64,000 bases of DNA from positions 20,028,501 through 20,092,500 of the forward strand of contig NC_079135.1 in NCBI RefSeq assembly GCF_945859705.1. The letters are read 5' to 3'. A program made the translations under genes and the position numbers. A model generated the notes under the pieces. It saw only the letters and a program-made list of their open reading frames with translations. It did not search any database and was not told the DNA's origin. Each line of letters starts with the position of its first letter. Position 1 is the first letter of the stretch. Below are positions 46,371 to 58,545 of the stretch, one piece after another. The DNA is from Episyrphus balteatus (Eukaryota > Arthropoda > Insecta > Diptera > Syrphidae).

Positions 46371-47875
46371 GAGTAACTATAAAGCTCAAAAAATGGCAAT
46401 ATTAGGGAACCCGCCCGAACAGCTTAGATTTTGATCATCTTTTTTTTCAAACGTCGGTAATTAACCCTCTGTCGGCACACGGGTGCGAATTTGGCACGAC
46501 AAAAATGAAAAAACTACAATTTTTCAAAAAAGTGGTGCAAAAATTCTCTTTATAATGGTGTAAATACATTTTTTTAAATTGTGAAAACAATATTCGAATT
46601 CCTCGGAAAATTCTACATCAATTTCATATCCGTTTTCTCTATAAAATATGAGACATAAAAAAGTTCTAGCGACATGAAAAAGTAGAAGCCAAATTCGCAC
46701 CCGTCACAAAAAAGAGGTGTGCCTACAGAGGGTTAAAAATACTTTAAAGTCTATAGATTAAAAATTGCCGGTGTTGCCGTTTTGATATTTTAAATTTAAT
46801 TGAAGATTTTTGTAAACTTCATAAATTAATTGATGCGAAAAGATTGTCTAGGAAATTAAAGAAAAAAAAATATATGGGAGTGAGGGACAATCTTCCATCG
46901 TTTAAGCGATAGATGCAATTTTCTTATTGATTGACTTCAAACACAAAAAAAAATATTTGGCAACTAGAAGCTTAGTCATATTTGTAAAATTAAAATTAAG
47001 TTATAATTGAATGAAGGACTTTTGAAAGAATGGTAATTGAACTCAGATTTTTGAAAAAAAAAAAAAATTATTGAAAAAATTTTAAAAACTTTTTCGTAAT
47101 ATAAAATACATTTATTTTTCAAATTTTTCTGGCCACATTTATTATAATAATAAATTATAAAAGGAAATGTCAGTATGTATAACGGTTTATGAAAAAAAAT
47201 TAAAAAGTATTTCATTTTCGAAGATTTTTTTTTAATAGAAGTTTTGAAAAAAAATTTACTAATTTTTTTTTAAAGTTCAATATTTAAATATAAAGTAATT
47301 TTTTTATTCATTCAATAGCCCTTATTGTTGAAAGTTAAATAGCAAAAGTTTAAAGTTCTTATTTGGCAAAGTCTTTGAGAAAATCAATTGTTTCAATGCA
47401 AAAATTCAGTTTTTATCAAAAAAATCAAATGAAATTGAAGTAGTTTTTATATATTTTTTTTTTTTTCTAAACTGTAATTGTATAACCTTTTCCTCTTCAT
47501 AATTCAACTGACAATAGTTATGGTCAAAAAAATTTTTTTAAATAAATTCATTTTTTATTACGAAAAAGTTTGAAAAAAAGCCATTTAAAATTTTTTAATA
47601 ACGTTTTTTTTTTCCAAAATTTTGAGTTGATGACTATTCTTTCAAAAACTCTTGATTAAATTTAGTGGATTTAAATTTTACAGATGGAAATGAGATTCTG
47701 GCTTTTTAAAAACGTGTCTGTAAATATTGTAGGTGTTGCCGTTTTAATTTAATTTTAATTTTAATTTAAAAAAAAAGTATTTTTAATTTTAATTACCTAC
47801 GTTTGAAAAAAAAAACGTCAAAATCAGAGCTGTTCGGCCGGGTTGCCGTTCCCTAATAATTTGCTTTAGTTACTC
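46371..47875. mobile_element. Inverted-repeat element E3
   Basis: Outer GAGTAACTATAAAGC (46371) faces GCTTTAGTTACTC (47863). Inside, ATTAGGGAACCCGCCCGAAC (46401) and AGCTTAGATTTTG match the complement of the right side at 47800-47857 (GAGCTGTTCGGCCGGGTTGC, GTTCCCTAAT). The arms continue through CAAACGTCGGTAATTAA. The centre near 46873 has TATGGGAGTGAGGGACAATC, TTCCATCGTTTAAGCG, a diverged form of the E1/E2 core. GGTGTTGCCGTTTT occurs at 46772 and 47731. A piggyBac-like MITE is inserted in the left arm. Confidence 0.72.
46465..46732. mobile_element. piggyBac-like MITE, 268 bp, TSD TTAA
   Basis: TTAA at 46461-46464 and 46733-46736 flanks ends CCCTCTGTCGGCACACGGGT and the complement of CCCTCTGTAGGCACACC. 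Both ends continue with GGGTGCGAATTTGG. TTAA targets and CCC-starting termini define piggyBac elements. The opposite arm of E3 (GGTAATTAAAATTAAAAATA, complement of 47760-47795) shows the same site without the MITE, confirming the insertion. Confidence 0.93.
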
Positions 47876-49246
47876 TATATTTTAATTCTATATACAGGAA
47901 TTCTTAATTACATGATTTCCCTGGCATTATCAAATCATTCTTATTAAAATTAAGTGATGATCCCATTTTGACGAGCTCGTTCGTCATTTTTTAATTTATT
48001 TTTTTTTTTGTACACGGATCAATGATTTTTTTTTTTAAATCTTTTTTATGTGTCAACATTTTTTTTTATTTTCTATACCAAACTTTTTTGAAAATTTTCG
48101 TATTAAAAAAAATCAATTAATAAAACTATTTAAAAAGTTATTTTTTAATTGTAAAATCAAATTATTTAAAAAAATTTTATAAAATTTGATTTTAAAATTA
48201 AAAACATTTAGTAAATTTTTATTTAAAAAAATAATATAAAATTTGATTTTAAAATTAAAAACATTTAGTAAATTTCTACCAAATTAAATTAAAAATTTCC
48301 TTTTATTTTTAAACAAATTTTGAAACTTCAGAAATTTTAATAAACACATTTTTAAGCTTAAAGAAATATTATTATCCTCATTGACTGTTTGTTGCAAAAT
48401 ACTGTAACAAAATAAAACTAATTCAAAGCCAGTGTAAGTGTTAACCCAACCACATAACTTCTTACCGTTCAAAAATATAAATATCCTGTGACCATTATGG
48501 TAGTTACTCATATCCCTGTCCCCATAAGAAGCTTTTCGTAAACTTTAATCCAGTCTTTTTGAAAATCCCTAATAAAATACAACGTGATAGCAGCAGCACA
48601 ATTACATTTTGTAACTTTGAAAAGTTAATTCTCTCCAACCGAAAATGGCTTTACTACATGTTTTACACAATAAAACTTCCTCTTCTTCTAGCCACAACAA
48701 AACAAAACATGTGAATTAACTTATAACATCCAGAGAAAAAGGGTTACAGAGATGATAATATTCCGTATCCTGTATCCGGTTTGAAAAAGACTTAACAATT
48801 GGTTCCGTTTTTTTGGTCTAAAGAAGAAAACTTACAGATTAAAAAAAAAAAAAATAGAATACAAATACAACATTTTGTAGCCTCTGGTCTGGCCCAATGA
48901 ATAAGAGAATCCTCTTTCTAATTTGTTTCAGAACTTCCTTTTTACAAACATTTGTTATATTCTATTTTTTTTTTTTTTTTTGATAATAGTCCTGCTTAGG
49001 CAATATCGTTGGTAGTGTTTTTCTGGTTCCTGCAGGCAATTGCACACAGGGAATAAAATAAAACATCCCATCCTAGTTTTCTTTACTTCAAGGGACACCA
49101 AAGATAGAAAATACGGTCTTCTAGAGTTATGACTGTGTTATGCTGCAGTGCAATAATATTTTGTTTGTAAATACCTCCAAGGCTGAAAAGCATTAACTTC
49201 TCGCAGTTTAAGTGGAGAGAGAAGAGATCTCTTGTGGTAAGTATAA
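47876..49246. other. AT-rich DNA, mostly unique
   Basis: The first half is almost pure A/T, including a local 57 bp duplication. From about 48480 to 49240 the DNA is less AT-rich and without repeats or a credible coding frame. Confidence 0.45.
48181..48275 (+). repeat. 57 bp tandem duplication
   Basis: The phrase AAAATTTGATTTTAAAATTA followed by AAAACATTTAGTAAATTT starts at 48181 and again at 48238. Confidence 0.9.
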
Positions 49247-49252
49247 AGTCCT

Positions 49253-50275
49253 CAAGTAGCACACTTGTGTATAAATTGGTGTAAATTCATTAATTTTGGT
49301 TTAAAATTGAGAAAATTGAAAAAATATGGTGTATTTCTCAAAATTAGTGGTATAAAAATAATACCACTGTCTTTTCTGTACAAAATTTCAACATTTTTTT
49401 AAGATTCCGTGCAAAAAATACACCGATATTCAGTTGTTTTTATAATATACCATTAATGGTGCATAAAATTATTTGATTCTGAAATCAACCAAAACGGTTT
49501 ATTTTGTACACTCTGTTTGGTGTAGGAAGCACACCCTGTAGACATAAAATTCACCAAAATGCATATGTGGGAGACGCCATATTTTTCAATGGACGCCATT
49601 TAAAAATAGAAGACAGCGATTAATTATTTTATTAAAATAGTATATTTATCGACCTAATAGTCCCGCATTCTTAGTTTTTTCGATTCATTATAAAAAAACT
49701 TTTCTTAAAAAAATGTAAAACAACACAAAAATTATAATTTTTGAAAAATGGATTCTTAAAATCGAAAAAAAAAATCATTAATTCACTGACATTTTTGAGG
49801 CGCTCGATTTTTAGAGGGGGTAGCATCTAAAATTAGTAGATAGAATGTGTTTCGTTTTAAAATTTGGCAAACAAAATCATATTTAACCATTGGTTTCTTA
49901 TGGCAATATTATGAAAGTGAATAAAAGTTCATTTTCATTTATTTCATAAGAAATGGTGTGAATTAGAATTCATCAAACTGTTTGAGATAAAAAATAAACT
50001 TTGGTTCAAATTTTAAATCAGAATAATTTAAATGGTGTATTTTATCCATAGATTTATTGTGTATTTTTCAATTTCAAAGGGATAATTTTCACCAAAAACA
50101 GATCATTTAATATACCACTAGTGCCATTTATACACCAAAATCGGTATATTTTTTTAACCACCGGAGTTTATTTTATACGAGAAAATGGTGTATTTTTTAT
50201 ATTCAAAATGCATATCACGAAAGTGCAAAAAATACACCAAATATTTTGGTGTATCTTAGACTTTTGTGCTACTTG
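49253..50275. mobile_element. CAAGTAGCAC-TIR element, 1023 bp, filled with GGTGTATTTT words
   Basis: The left end CAAGTAGCACACTTGTGTAT faces the complement CAAGTAGCACAAAAGTCTAA. Flanks AGTCCT and AGTCGT are a possible six-base target duplication with one mismatch. Throughout the interior, TGGTGTATTTTT, its complement AAATACACCA and variants such as GGTGTAAATTC recur in both orientations. No transposase frame was seen. The ends resemble those of the 26353-27375 element (CAAGTAACA). Confidence 0.82.
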
Positions 50276-50281
50276 AGTCGT

Positions 50282-51739
50282 ACTCCATACAGCAACAACC
50301 GTTTCTCTGGCACACAATTGTGGCTTTTGACTCTGATCCTTGTAATGATAATAATTTGCAGTGTTGCCCTAAAGGTTATTTTCAATTTCTAGGAAAAACA
50401 TGCTAATCAATTTAATGGGTAGACAGTAGTAAAAAAAAAAAAATTAATTTATCCCTAGGAACTTGGTCTGTCTTCTTGGTGTGCTTGGTTCTAGTATATT
50501 CTATATAGGGCAAAAAGTTTAAGAAAAACTTTTTGACTTGGAGTATCATTATTTTTAGTTCTGATATAAAGCTAATAAAAACATTTCCTTTGAAATTATA
50601 TAGGAAAGTGCAGTTAAGTTTCAATTTTGTATTTCTCTCATTTCCATTTACTCATTTCAATAGAAATTAAATTTATTTTAACAGGAAATTATGTGTGTAT
50701 TTACTTTTACCTGTTTTTACTTTTACACTGTTTTTTAATTAAAAATAAATTATATCAGAGGGAAAATGACTTAATTACATTAAATGAAGGTTATAATAGA
50801 AAAACTTGGAATCATTTTTTCAAAGCTCATAAGCAAACAAATGTGGAAGTTACCAAGCTTCAATCTTGCATGCAATTATTCAAGAAGGTTTGAAGTCATA
50901 CAAAATCTGATTTGACAACTGTTTTAACCATTTTTTAGGGGTCCTTCCGTATTTTCTATTATTTTTTTCCATCTCAAATTTAAGCCGATTGAATTTAATA
51001 TTTTTGAAAAAAATCTGAATGTTTCATATTTGCATATGTTTATACCTTCTGAGAATCATTTTTTCTAAAATGGCATCTCTCAAAACTATATAAAGAAAAG
51101 TTATATTTATTTATATTTTTTATCAAAAAAAAAAAAAAAAATAGTCAAAACCCTTTCATCTGAAAGTGCTTTTCAAATTTCGATGTCGTCGTCATCATTT
51201 GTCGTCATAGTAGTCATCGTCTTTTTTTTTTTCTTCTATTAAAAATGTTAGAGGCAAAAACTTTTCCATACACTTATCCCCAAAAATTTTCCCATCCTGA
51301 AAATAAACAGTAAATCCTTGCATTAAATTGACCCTGTTTCGCATGAATAAATTTTCAAGCTAAGAACTTTTTATACACCATCATGCCTCTCAAAAATATA
51401 AAACTTCTCTACAAAAAAGTAGTGTAATGTAATCCAATTTGGGGAATGATGTTTGACTAGAAACAGTGACGTGGAATATGAGAAATAGTTTTCGGATACT
51501 AACACCTAAAACTTTGAAAAATTTCATAATCAAGTGTATCAATTAAAGTAGAGTGAGAATATTCAAGACTGCTCAAATGATAAAAGTTGTTTAAGATATT
51601 TCAGCTTAAAAAAAAATAATAAAAAATATGAAACAACTTAAAAAATATATAAAATTTGTTTTTAAAATTAAAAAAGACAAATTTTTAGGTTGATCTTGAA
51701 ACAAAGTTTACAGCAAAATTTTTGTAAAGCGAAGATTAA
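50282..51739. other. AT-rich DNA, no gene recognised
   Basis: Includes a trinucleotide-rich patch (GTCGTCGTCATCATTTGTCG region, 51183-51222). Otherwise unique AT-rich sequence. The frames at 50412-50624 and 50627-50893 have no recognised domain. Confidence 0.45.
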
Positions 51740-52330
51740 AACAAAAATTGTGTGGAAATAAAATGTTTTTGCATTAATATAAATATATCTTGCAACTGAA
51801 AAAAAAATTTGCATTAAAAAAATTGTATTCCAACTGAAAAATACAATTAAAAAAATATTTTTTTTTTAACTTAAAAAAAAGGTAATTGCAAATAAAAAAT
51901 TTTATTAATGCAAAATGTGTGCATTAAATATTTTTTTTTTAATATTCGTTGAACCTAATTAAGTGAAATTATCAAAATTGTAAGAAATTTGACGAATAGC
52001 TATTAAAAAAAAAAAAACAATATTTGATGCTCACATTTTGCATCGATTATTTTCTTCAATGCAAACACTTTTTTTGTTTGCAATAAACATTTAAAAAAAA
52101 AAATGTTTTTTAATTTTATTTCGATGCAAATGTTTTTTAGTTGCAATAACATTTTTTTTTAGGGCAAAGTTTTTGTATTTGCAATAAATATTTCTTTTTT
52201 AGTGCAAACATTTTTTTGGTTCAATCAAAATTCTTTTTTAATGCAAATTTTTTTGGTTACAACAAATATTTTTTTTTTTAATGCAAATTTTTTTATTTGC
52301 AATAAATAATTTTTTTTTCTTTAATTTTAA
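51740..52330. repeat. Degenerate inverted array of TGCATTAAAAAAA / TTTTTTTAATGCA words
   Basis: On the left (51770-51940) words read TTTGCATTAAAAAAATTG and TAATTGCAAATAAAAA. On the right (52040-52320) the complementary forms TTTTTTAATGCAAATTTT and TTTGCAATAAATATTTT recur every 35-40 bases. The two halves are roughly inverted around 51990. It is a decayed foldback-like repeat with no clean ends. Confidence 0.6.
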
Positions 52331-55300
52331 ATGAATTTTTAATTTTAATTGAAATTTTTAACATGCATTCAAAATCAAGGAAGATCTATCCAATATTTGT
52401 TGTAATTGTGTTTTTGTCTTAACAACAAAAATACATACATTTAGCCTTTTAATAGTATTAAGCCTTTTAATATTAAAACAAAACAAAAAAAAAACACACT
52501 TTTTTTAAAAATTTTACCTAGTGCATTAAAAATTGGCCTCAAAGTCAAAATTTATCATTGGAAAGAAAAAATGAAATGAAATGAAAATAAAGATTTATAA
52601 AATATTATCTGAGCAACCAAAAAAAAATGTTTAAACACATTTACAAAAAAATAATATTTCTTCTAAAAATAAAGTCCTTTTTCAAGCCACTGTTATTAAT
52701 CGAAAAATTATCATAATATTTGGTAAATATTTAAAACGGTTAAAAAATATTTTTTTTTTTTGACAGAATTATGTTGAGAAAAATAAGTTTTTTTTTTGTT
52801 TGGTTTTATGACAATTTTACTCCTAGGAATTTACACAAACCTAACATACTCCTATTCTAATCTAACCTAAACTCAAATTTTAGGATCATCTCTTATTTTT
52901 TTGAAAAATTAATTTTTCAAAAATACTTCATTTTTTTTAGGGAGATTGATTAATAAATTAGTACCAAATGTCATACTAGGATCTAGGGCGAAAACGGCAC
53001 ATGTCCACTTTTAGTCAAAAATAAACTTATGATGATGTTTTGTAGCATCCTGACATTTGAATTGTTTATTTCAGAAACAACATAAATCCATTTTTTTTTG
53101 GAAATTTCTCATTTATGTATAGTTATTCATCTTCGAAAACTGAAAGTAAAGGGCTCAAAATATATGGAAAGATTTCACGCGGTAGCAACATTTTTGACTG
53201 TTAAATACATGACTTTTTACCAGTTTTAAATTATTTTGGCAGAAATCTTGACACGCACGCCCTTTTGTTATACATCTATAAAAGGGTAAGGAATTACTCT
53301 ATCTATAGCTATTAAATTCATTAAAATTGAACTCAGGCAGGGCTCAAAATTTATAGCCAGATAGGCATCGTTTTTTAAGGCTTAAAAAACAGCTAAGACT
53401 TGAAAAAAAGTTTATATTTTAAAGGTTTTTAAATGCGTCTTTAGCTAGTCGGCATACTCTAAATTTGAAGCGTTGAGAAATTTTAACATAAAAAACAGTT
53501 TTTTGTTGGTCCTGAAAAGTTTGTGCTCATGGAGTTATGTTGTTTCTGAAATACACGATTCAATTTAAGCCTTGTTAAAAAAAAAATAAAAAAGTGATGT
53601 GCTTTAAGTACAAAGTTGTATGGAGGTCAAAATTTTAAATTGCATTTTTCTCGGAACTCAAACGGACTCATGTTTTTCCCCTTAATCTGCATTAATATAC
53701 CTTTTTTTTCCAAGAAATAAGAAAATATATTATTATTTGTTCATCTCGTAAAAAAAACACAGTTTGCGTATTTTTTTTTTGTACTCAGTTGTTGTTTTAA
53801 CATTTTTTCTCTTTGAGTATGTTTCTTTTTATTTTCTTTTTTTATAGAATGGATGAGAATAAGAATATTTAAATGTACCTATCTAATTTAGTAAAGTTGA
53901 TTCACTGAGGTGTATACGTATCATTTTTGTTTCAGTAGAAAAATTAAAAACTAAAATAATTTAAAATTTTTTTAGGTTATCAACGCGAATCCAATTTTTT
54001 GTGTTAAAAAAAATAAATAAATAAATAATATCGTATATAAAAAAATCAACCAATATGCGGAATTTTCACATCACAATATCTATATCTACGCCACTGAAAA
54101 TAAAGTACGCATATTAGTTTTGCTGCAGCAAGTCAACAGCTATTGTCATAGATTGTCATTGATTGCAGTCAAGTACTGTCAACTTGTGTGGCCAACTTAT
54201 GTGTATGACCTAACCAAAAGAAAGGTTAACTATTGGATTTTTTTAAACTTTTCAAGTAAATTTTATGAAGAAGTATTTTTTTTTTGCCTGATGAATTTTG
54301 TCAATTTTATTAACTCCATAGTATTTCACTAAAAGCAATGCAAATATCAATCAGAATTACGTGTTTGTTTGTTTTTTCACCCACATTTTTTTTTGTTTTT
54401 TTCATTTGAAATTAAAATAAATGTTGTACAAAAAAAAAACTCATCAAAGTCTCCTTGCCTATCAAGATTACAAAATTAAAAATCTCAAAACCTGACTAAC
54501 GTGGTATAATGAACATACTTTGTCCGAATCCGAATTATATCTTTCATCGTAAATTTACTTTTAACAATTTTCATTTAACGATAAAAACCAAACAAAGAAA
54601 GTTTTTATTGTAATGAAAAAAAAAAAGAACTCGTATAACTTGTTAAAAAGTAACAAGATTAAATACATTAACGTACGTGATCCATTTATTTCATCCAAAG
54701 GTAATCTCAATCGTGATTTCATTTGTGTTGGCTACATACTTTTACGTACCTAAAAGTAAAAGAAAATGCAAAAGTAAAAGAAAAATGCAACGCGGAATCA
54801 CCGCAAGGTATACATACATATATAAACTCTCGTCCTGCTATACTCCTTGTCGTAAGGTATATAAAACAAACTTTATCCTAGTAAAATGAGTTTCTTTTTT
54901 GTTAAACTTTTCATTGGAATTTTAACGTATGCAGCAGTATGCAATACGCAGCACGCTCTTTTCAGCAAAACTTTAGCTTCCATTGTAAATATACAAAACA
55001 AAATATAATAAGGTTTTTTCTTTTGTAAGAGTGTTGTTGGGATTCATTCATGTGCAATCGTCTTTTCGATATGCAGGGTAAAAGTATGCAACGATTTTTT
55101 CCTTTATGCCACTTTGTGTATGGGATTTCCTAGAGGGAAAAGTGGGTAATGAATTCAAAAGGTGGTGAACCTCATTTTGAAGAAAATAAGTGTCTTTTTA
55201 TTACTGACATTCTTTTTTCGAACCCCTTGAATTTTAATAAATGGAAATATGGGAAAAGAGAAGGGTCTTCCAAAATTCAAGGTTATTTTCTTCAAATTTT

Positions 55301-56389
55301 CATGTGTCACGATATTGACAACTACAATTTACCAAGGTTTTAAGTCAAGTTTAAGAACTTATACCCAAATCAATTTTTTTCTGCTACCCAAAACATCTAA
55401 AGTCAGACTAAGAATAAAAAAAACTTTTTGTTGGGCGCCATTTCTGACTACGATAAAGTAAAAAAAATATATCTTTAAAAAATTGAATCCTTATTTAGAG
55501 ATTTATGTTTGAAAAGGACGTCTTAGCTTATAAGGAGTTTTTTTTTTTGAAGGTGTGTTATGTGTAAAAAAAAGGTAACAACTACAAAAAAAAAAAAAAA
55601 CAACAACAACAATAACACACAACACATAATTTGAGCGCGCAAAAGTGTGAAATAACTTACACAGCACGTATATTAAATGTTACGTGCAAATTGCCTGCAA
55701 ACGCAAACATTTCTTACTTGCCAATTATTTACCAAAAAAAAAAAAAAATATATATCGTTAGTCACGTAGAATAAAAATTTATTAGGTTCGTTGAACTAAT
55801 AAATGTATACTTCTTTAATGTTAAGGCAGTAGCTGTAATGGAAATATATTCAATTAAAATTGTATCTCTACATGTATCCCGTGGATTTTGGAAAAATTCT
55901 ATAATATTAATGTTATGACCGTATTTTTTCTACCATGTACTATTTATTAATACAGTCTTATTGTATTTTATGTCTGCTTTTATGTATGAATCGACTTTTA
56001 TATTCAACAATTAGGTATTGTGGAATATATTATGTTTTAATACTAAAATTATGTCTATCGAGGTATGAGAATTTTTTTAAAGGAATTTCTTCTTAAGATT
56101 ATGGTAGCCAAGGAAATCAAGTAAATGAAGACTAAGAAGAGTGTTTTCATGATGAATAAGTTTTTATTTGAATTTATTTTAATTGAAATTATGAGATTTT
56201 TTGCTATGGTTTTGTTTATGTTAGAAAACATGAATTTAAAAAAATGCATTTCCTTTAAATATTAAGTGTGCAATTATTAATTAATATGGTTAGAGCTATT
56301 TTTGAAAAAAAAAAAAAAAAAATTCAATAACTAGAAATTTTTGTATGGGAGGTGGGTAACCATTCGAAGCGAGGTTTAAAAAAGCTTTA
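52331..56389. other. Long AT-rich stretch without recognised features
   Basis: Homopolymer-rich DNA. I found no tandem array, terminal inverted repeats or protein-like frame. ORFs at 54120-54332, 54677-54889, 55149-55461 and 56055-56249 are short and unremarkable. A CAACAACAACAATAACAC patch lies at 55602. Confidence 0.45.
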
Positions 56390-56545
56390 AAAATTATATT
56401 GATATCATCTTTACCAAATTTGAAGAAAATCCGTCTACCATTTTAAGCAACGTATGTGTACATTAGGGACGGTTAGACACACTGACTGACAGACTAACAA
56501 AGACCACTCTTTCAGATTTCTCTATCATCGAAATGTGTTATTATT
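56390..56545 (-). repeat. Fragment related to dispersed family D
   Basis: ACCAAATTTGAAGAAAATCC (56413) followed by GACTGACAGACTAACAAAG parallels ACCAAGTTTGAAGAAAATCA and the GACAGACAGACA run of the 58.3 kb copy, in the same order and orientation. The rest is too diverged to align by eye. Confidence 0.5.
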
Positions 56546-57534
56546 TTTAAAAGTTGTTCTAAGATTGTTCCCCATTTGTTCCGCAATAACCATTCCGGAT
56601 TTGTTTCGAAAAATTTAAAATGGTTGTTTTAGAGCCGAAAAACGGTTTTTGACTTAGCCCTCCTTTTTCGAAAAATGAATTTTTGAAAATTATTCCAGGG
56701 TTTAAAAGTTGTTCCTTTTACACCTCTGAGTTCAATATTTCGAATGTTAGGCGCCTAAAACAAAAAAATTTAGCACTTCTATTTTCGATTTTTAAAGTAC
56801 CTACTAAACTTTACACTTATTTACTTAGGTACTTACATATTTAGTACCTACCTAAAAATTTGTCCCTTTGATGAATTTTGAAAAAAAAAAATATGGAAAT
56901 TTGTAATAATATATTTTTATATATTTTAGTTGACATAGAATGGTTTTAATTTAATCTATTACAAAATAACATTTGCACCGATGTTTTGAATGATATTTCT
57001 ATATTTTATGACAGTTTAAACACAAAGTGATCAAATTGCAAATTTCAGTTTTATTTGTAAAATCATACCTGATGTTTTTACATTTTCAAAAATTACCTTT
57101 TTTTCGAAAAAAAAAAAAACAAAATACCAAAAGTTGTTCCAAACTAAGAAAAACAAAAATCAAGACTTTTAAACTAAAAAAAAAAATAATTTTAGTAAAC
57201 TCTCACCCATCTTTTGCACCCCCTCCCCTTTTGAAAATTTTTATAATAAAAACATGTTGATCTTTAGTTTCTCTTAAACGTATCAAAGTCTTATCTGTTT
57301 CAATGATATTTCAAGGAAAAAGAGCAAAAACACTTTTTCAAAGTTAAAAAAAAAAAATATAAAAAAAAATTTAAAAAATCGAACAAAGTGGGGATGCAAT
57401 TTTGTGTTTTCGATTTCCTACCTTTGAAAAAATTCAATTTTTGAAAAAGGGGGCAAGATCAATCCAATTTTTTTAATTTTTGAAAACTTTTAACAATCAA
57501 AAAAATGGATAAAATTTCATAAATAACAATTAAA
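56546..57534. other. AT-rich DNA, no gene recognised
   Basis: Poly-A rich. The ORF at 57027-57260 is Lys-rich low complexity. Nothing else is seen. Confidence 0.45.
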
Positions 57535-58545
57535 AATAAATTGCACGACTGGGGTCGCACGTACTAGCTCTTATGCTTAAAGTAACTCAAATGTTAAAGC
57601 TTTTTGTTTTTATTCAAGAAATTTAAAATTTGATATGTTGAAGAAATTTCAAAAGGAGTATAAAAAAATTAAATCTGTTTTTATAATTAATTTAACACCG
57701 TTTTAAATGATCTTTTACAAAAAACCAAGTATGCCATTTTATTTCTTGTATAAAAAGGTATTTTTAGAAAAAAAATTTCGAAAATCGTAGGAGCCGTTTT
57801 TTAAAAAAATATTTTTTTATAAATAAAAATTTTCTAACATTTTTCAAAATAAAAGTTGGTATGCCATTTTGAAGAAATAATTAATTTACACATAAAAACG
57901 AAATTTAAAGATTTTTCGTCAAACCGTTTTCAAAAAATTGATTTTTCGAAAAATTTGTTGAAATATTTTTTAAAAATCCAAAAGTGTGTTTTTTGAAAAT
58001 TTTCTTAAATTTTAATATTACCTTTACTTAAACGCTCTTGTGTAAAAATTTTCGTTGAAAGCGGATAAGTCTTGTACGAGTTATTCATAAATAAAAAAAA
58101 AACCTTTCTATGACAGGTACCTACCATTAATAACGGTACAAAAAATATTTTTTTTATTTTAAAAGTTGGCTCTTACTCACACAAAAATTTTAATCAATAT
58201 CGTTAGAGCCGTTTTTGAAAAAAAATTAACTTTTCTATTTCCGTTAGGTATATGGCAAGTACCGTTAGTTTTGGTCATAAAAATAAAATTCCAATTTCAA
58301 CTATAGGGAATCACCCAAAACTGCTAAATACCAAGTTTGAAGAAAATCACTTCACTCGTTTAGGCTGCAGCTCCAGATTGAGACAGACACACAGACAGAC
58401 AGACAGACAGACAGACAGAATTGCCGGACCCACTTTTTTGGCATTCTCCATTTTATCGTAATGTCACGTAAAATTGCTATCTCGAGTTCGATTTTTTTTA
58501 CGAATCCTAAACTTGCCCTATAGTACCTATATCACAAGTTAAAAA
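57535..58545 (-). repeat. Dispersed family D, fullest copy (~1.0 kb)
   Basis: Read on the minus strand it begins AACTTGTGATATAGGTACTA (58540), passes GACATTACGATAAAATGG, AATGCCAAAAAAGTGGGTCC, a (CTGT)n run (plus-strand ACAG units at 58384-58420), GGAGCTGCAGCCTAAACGAG and ACGGTACTTGCCATA. It continues through two AAATGGCATAC words and ends at GTACGTGCGACCCCAGTCGT (57553). The same order is found at 17.3, 27.9 and 31.5 kb. No clear termini or target duplication were seen. The 69-codon plus frame at 58252-58461 is a reading of it. Confidence 0.85.

Noticed and set aside
46371..47875. Clear target duplication for E3
   Set aside because: Neither GAGTAAC nor ATTAGGG boundaries give matching flanks, so exact ends remain open.
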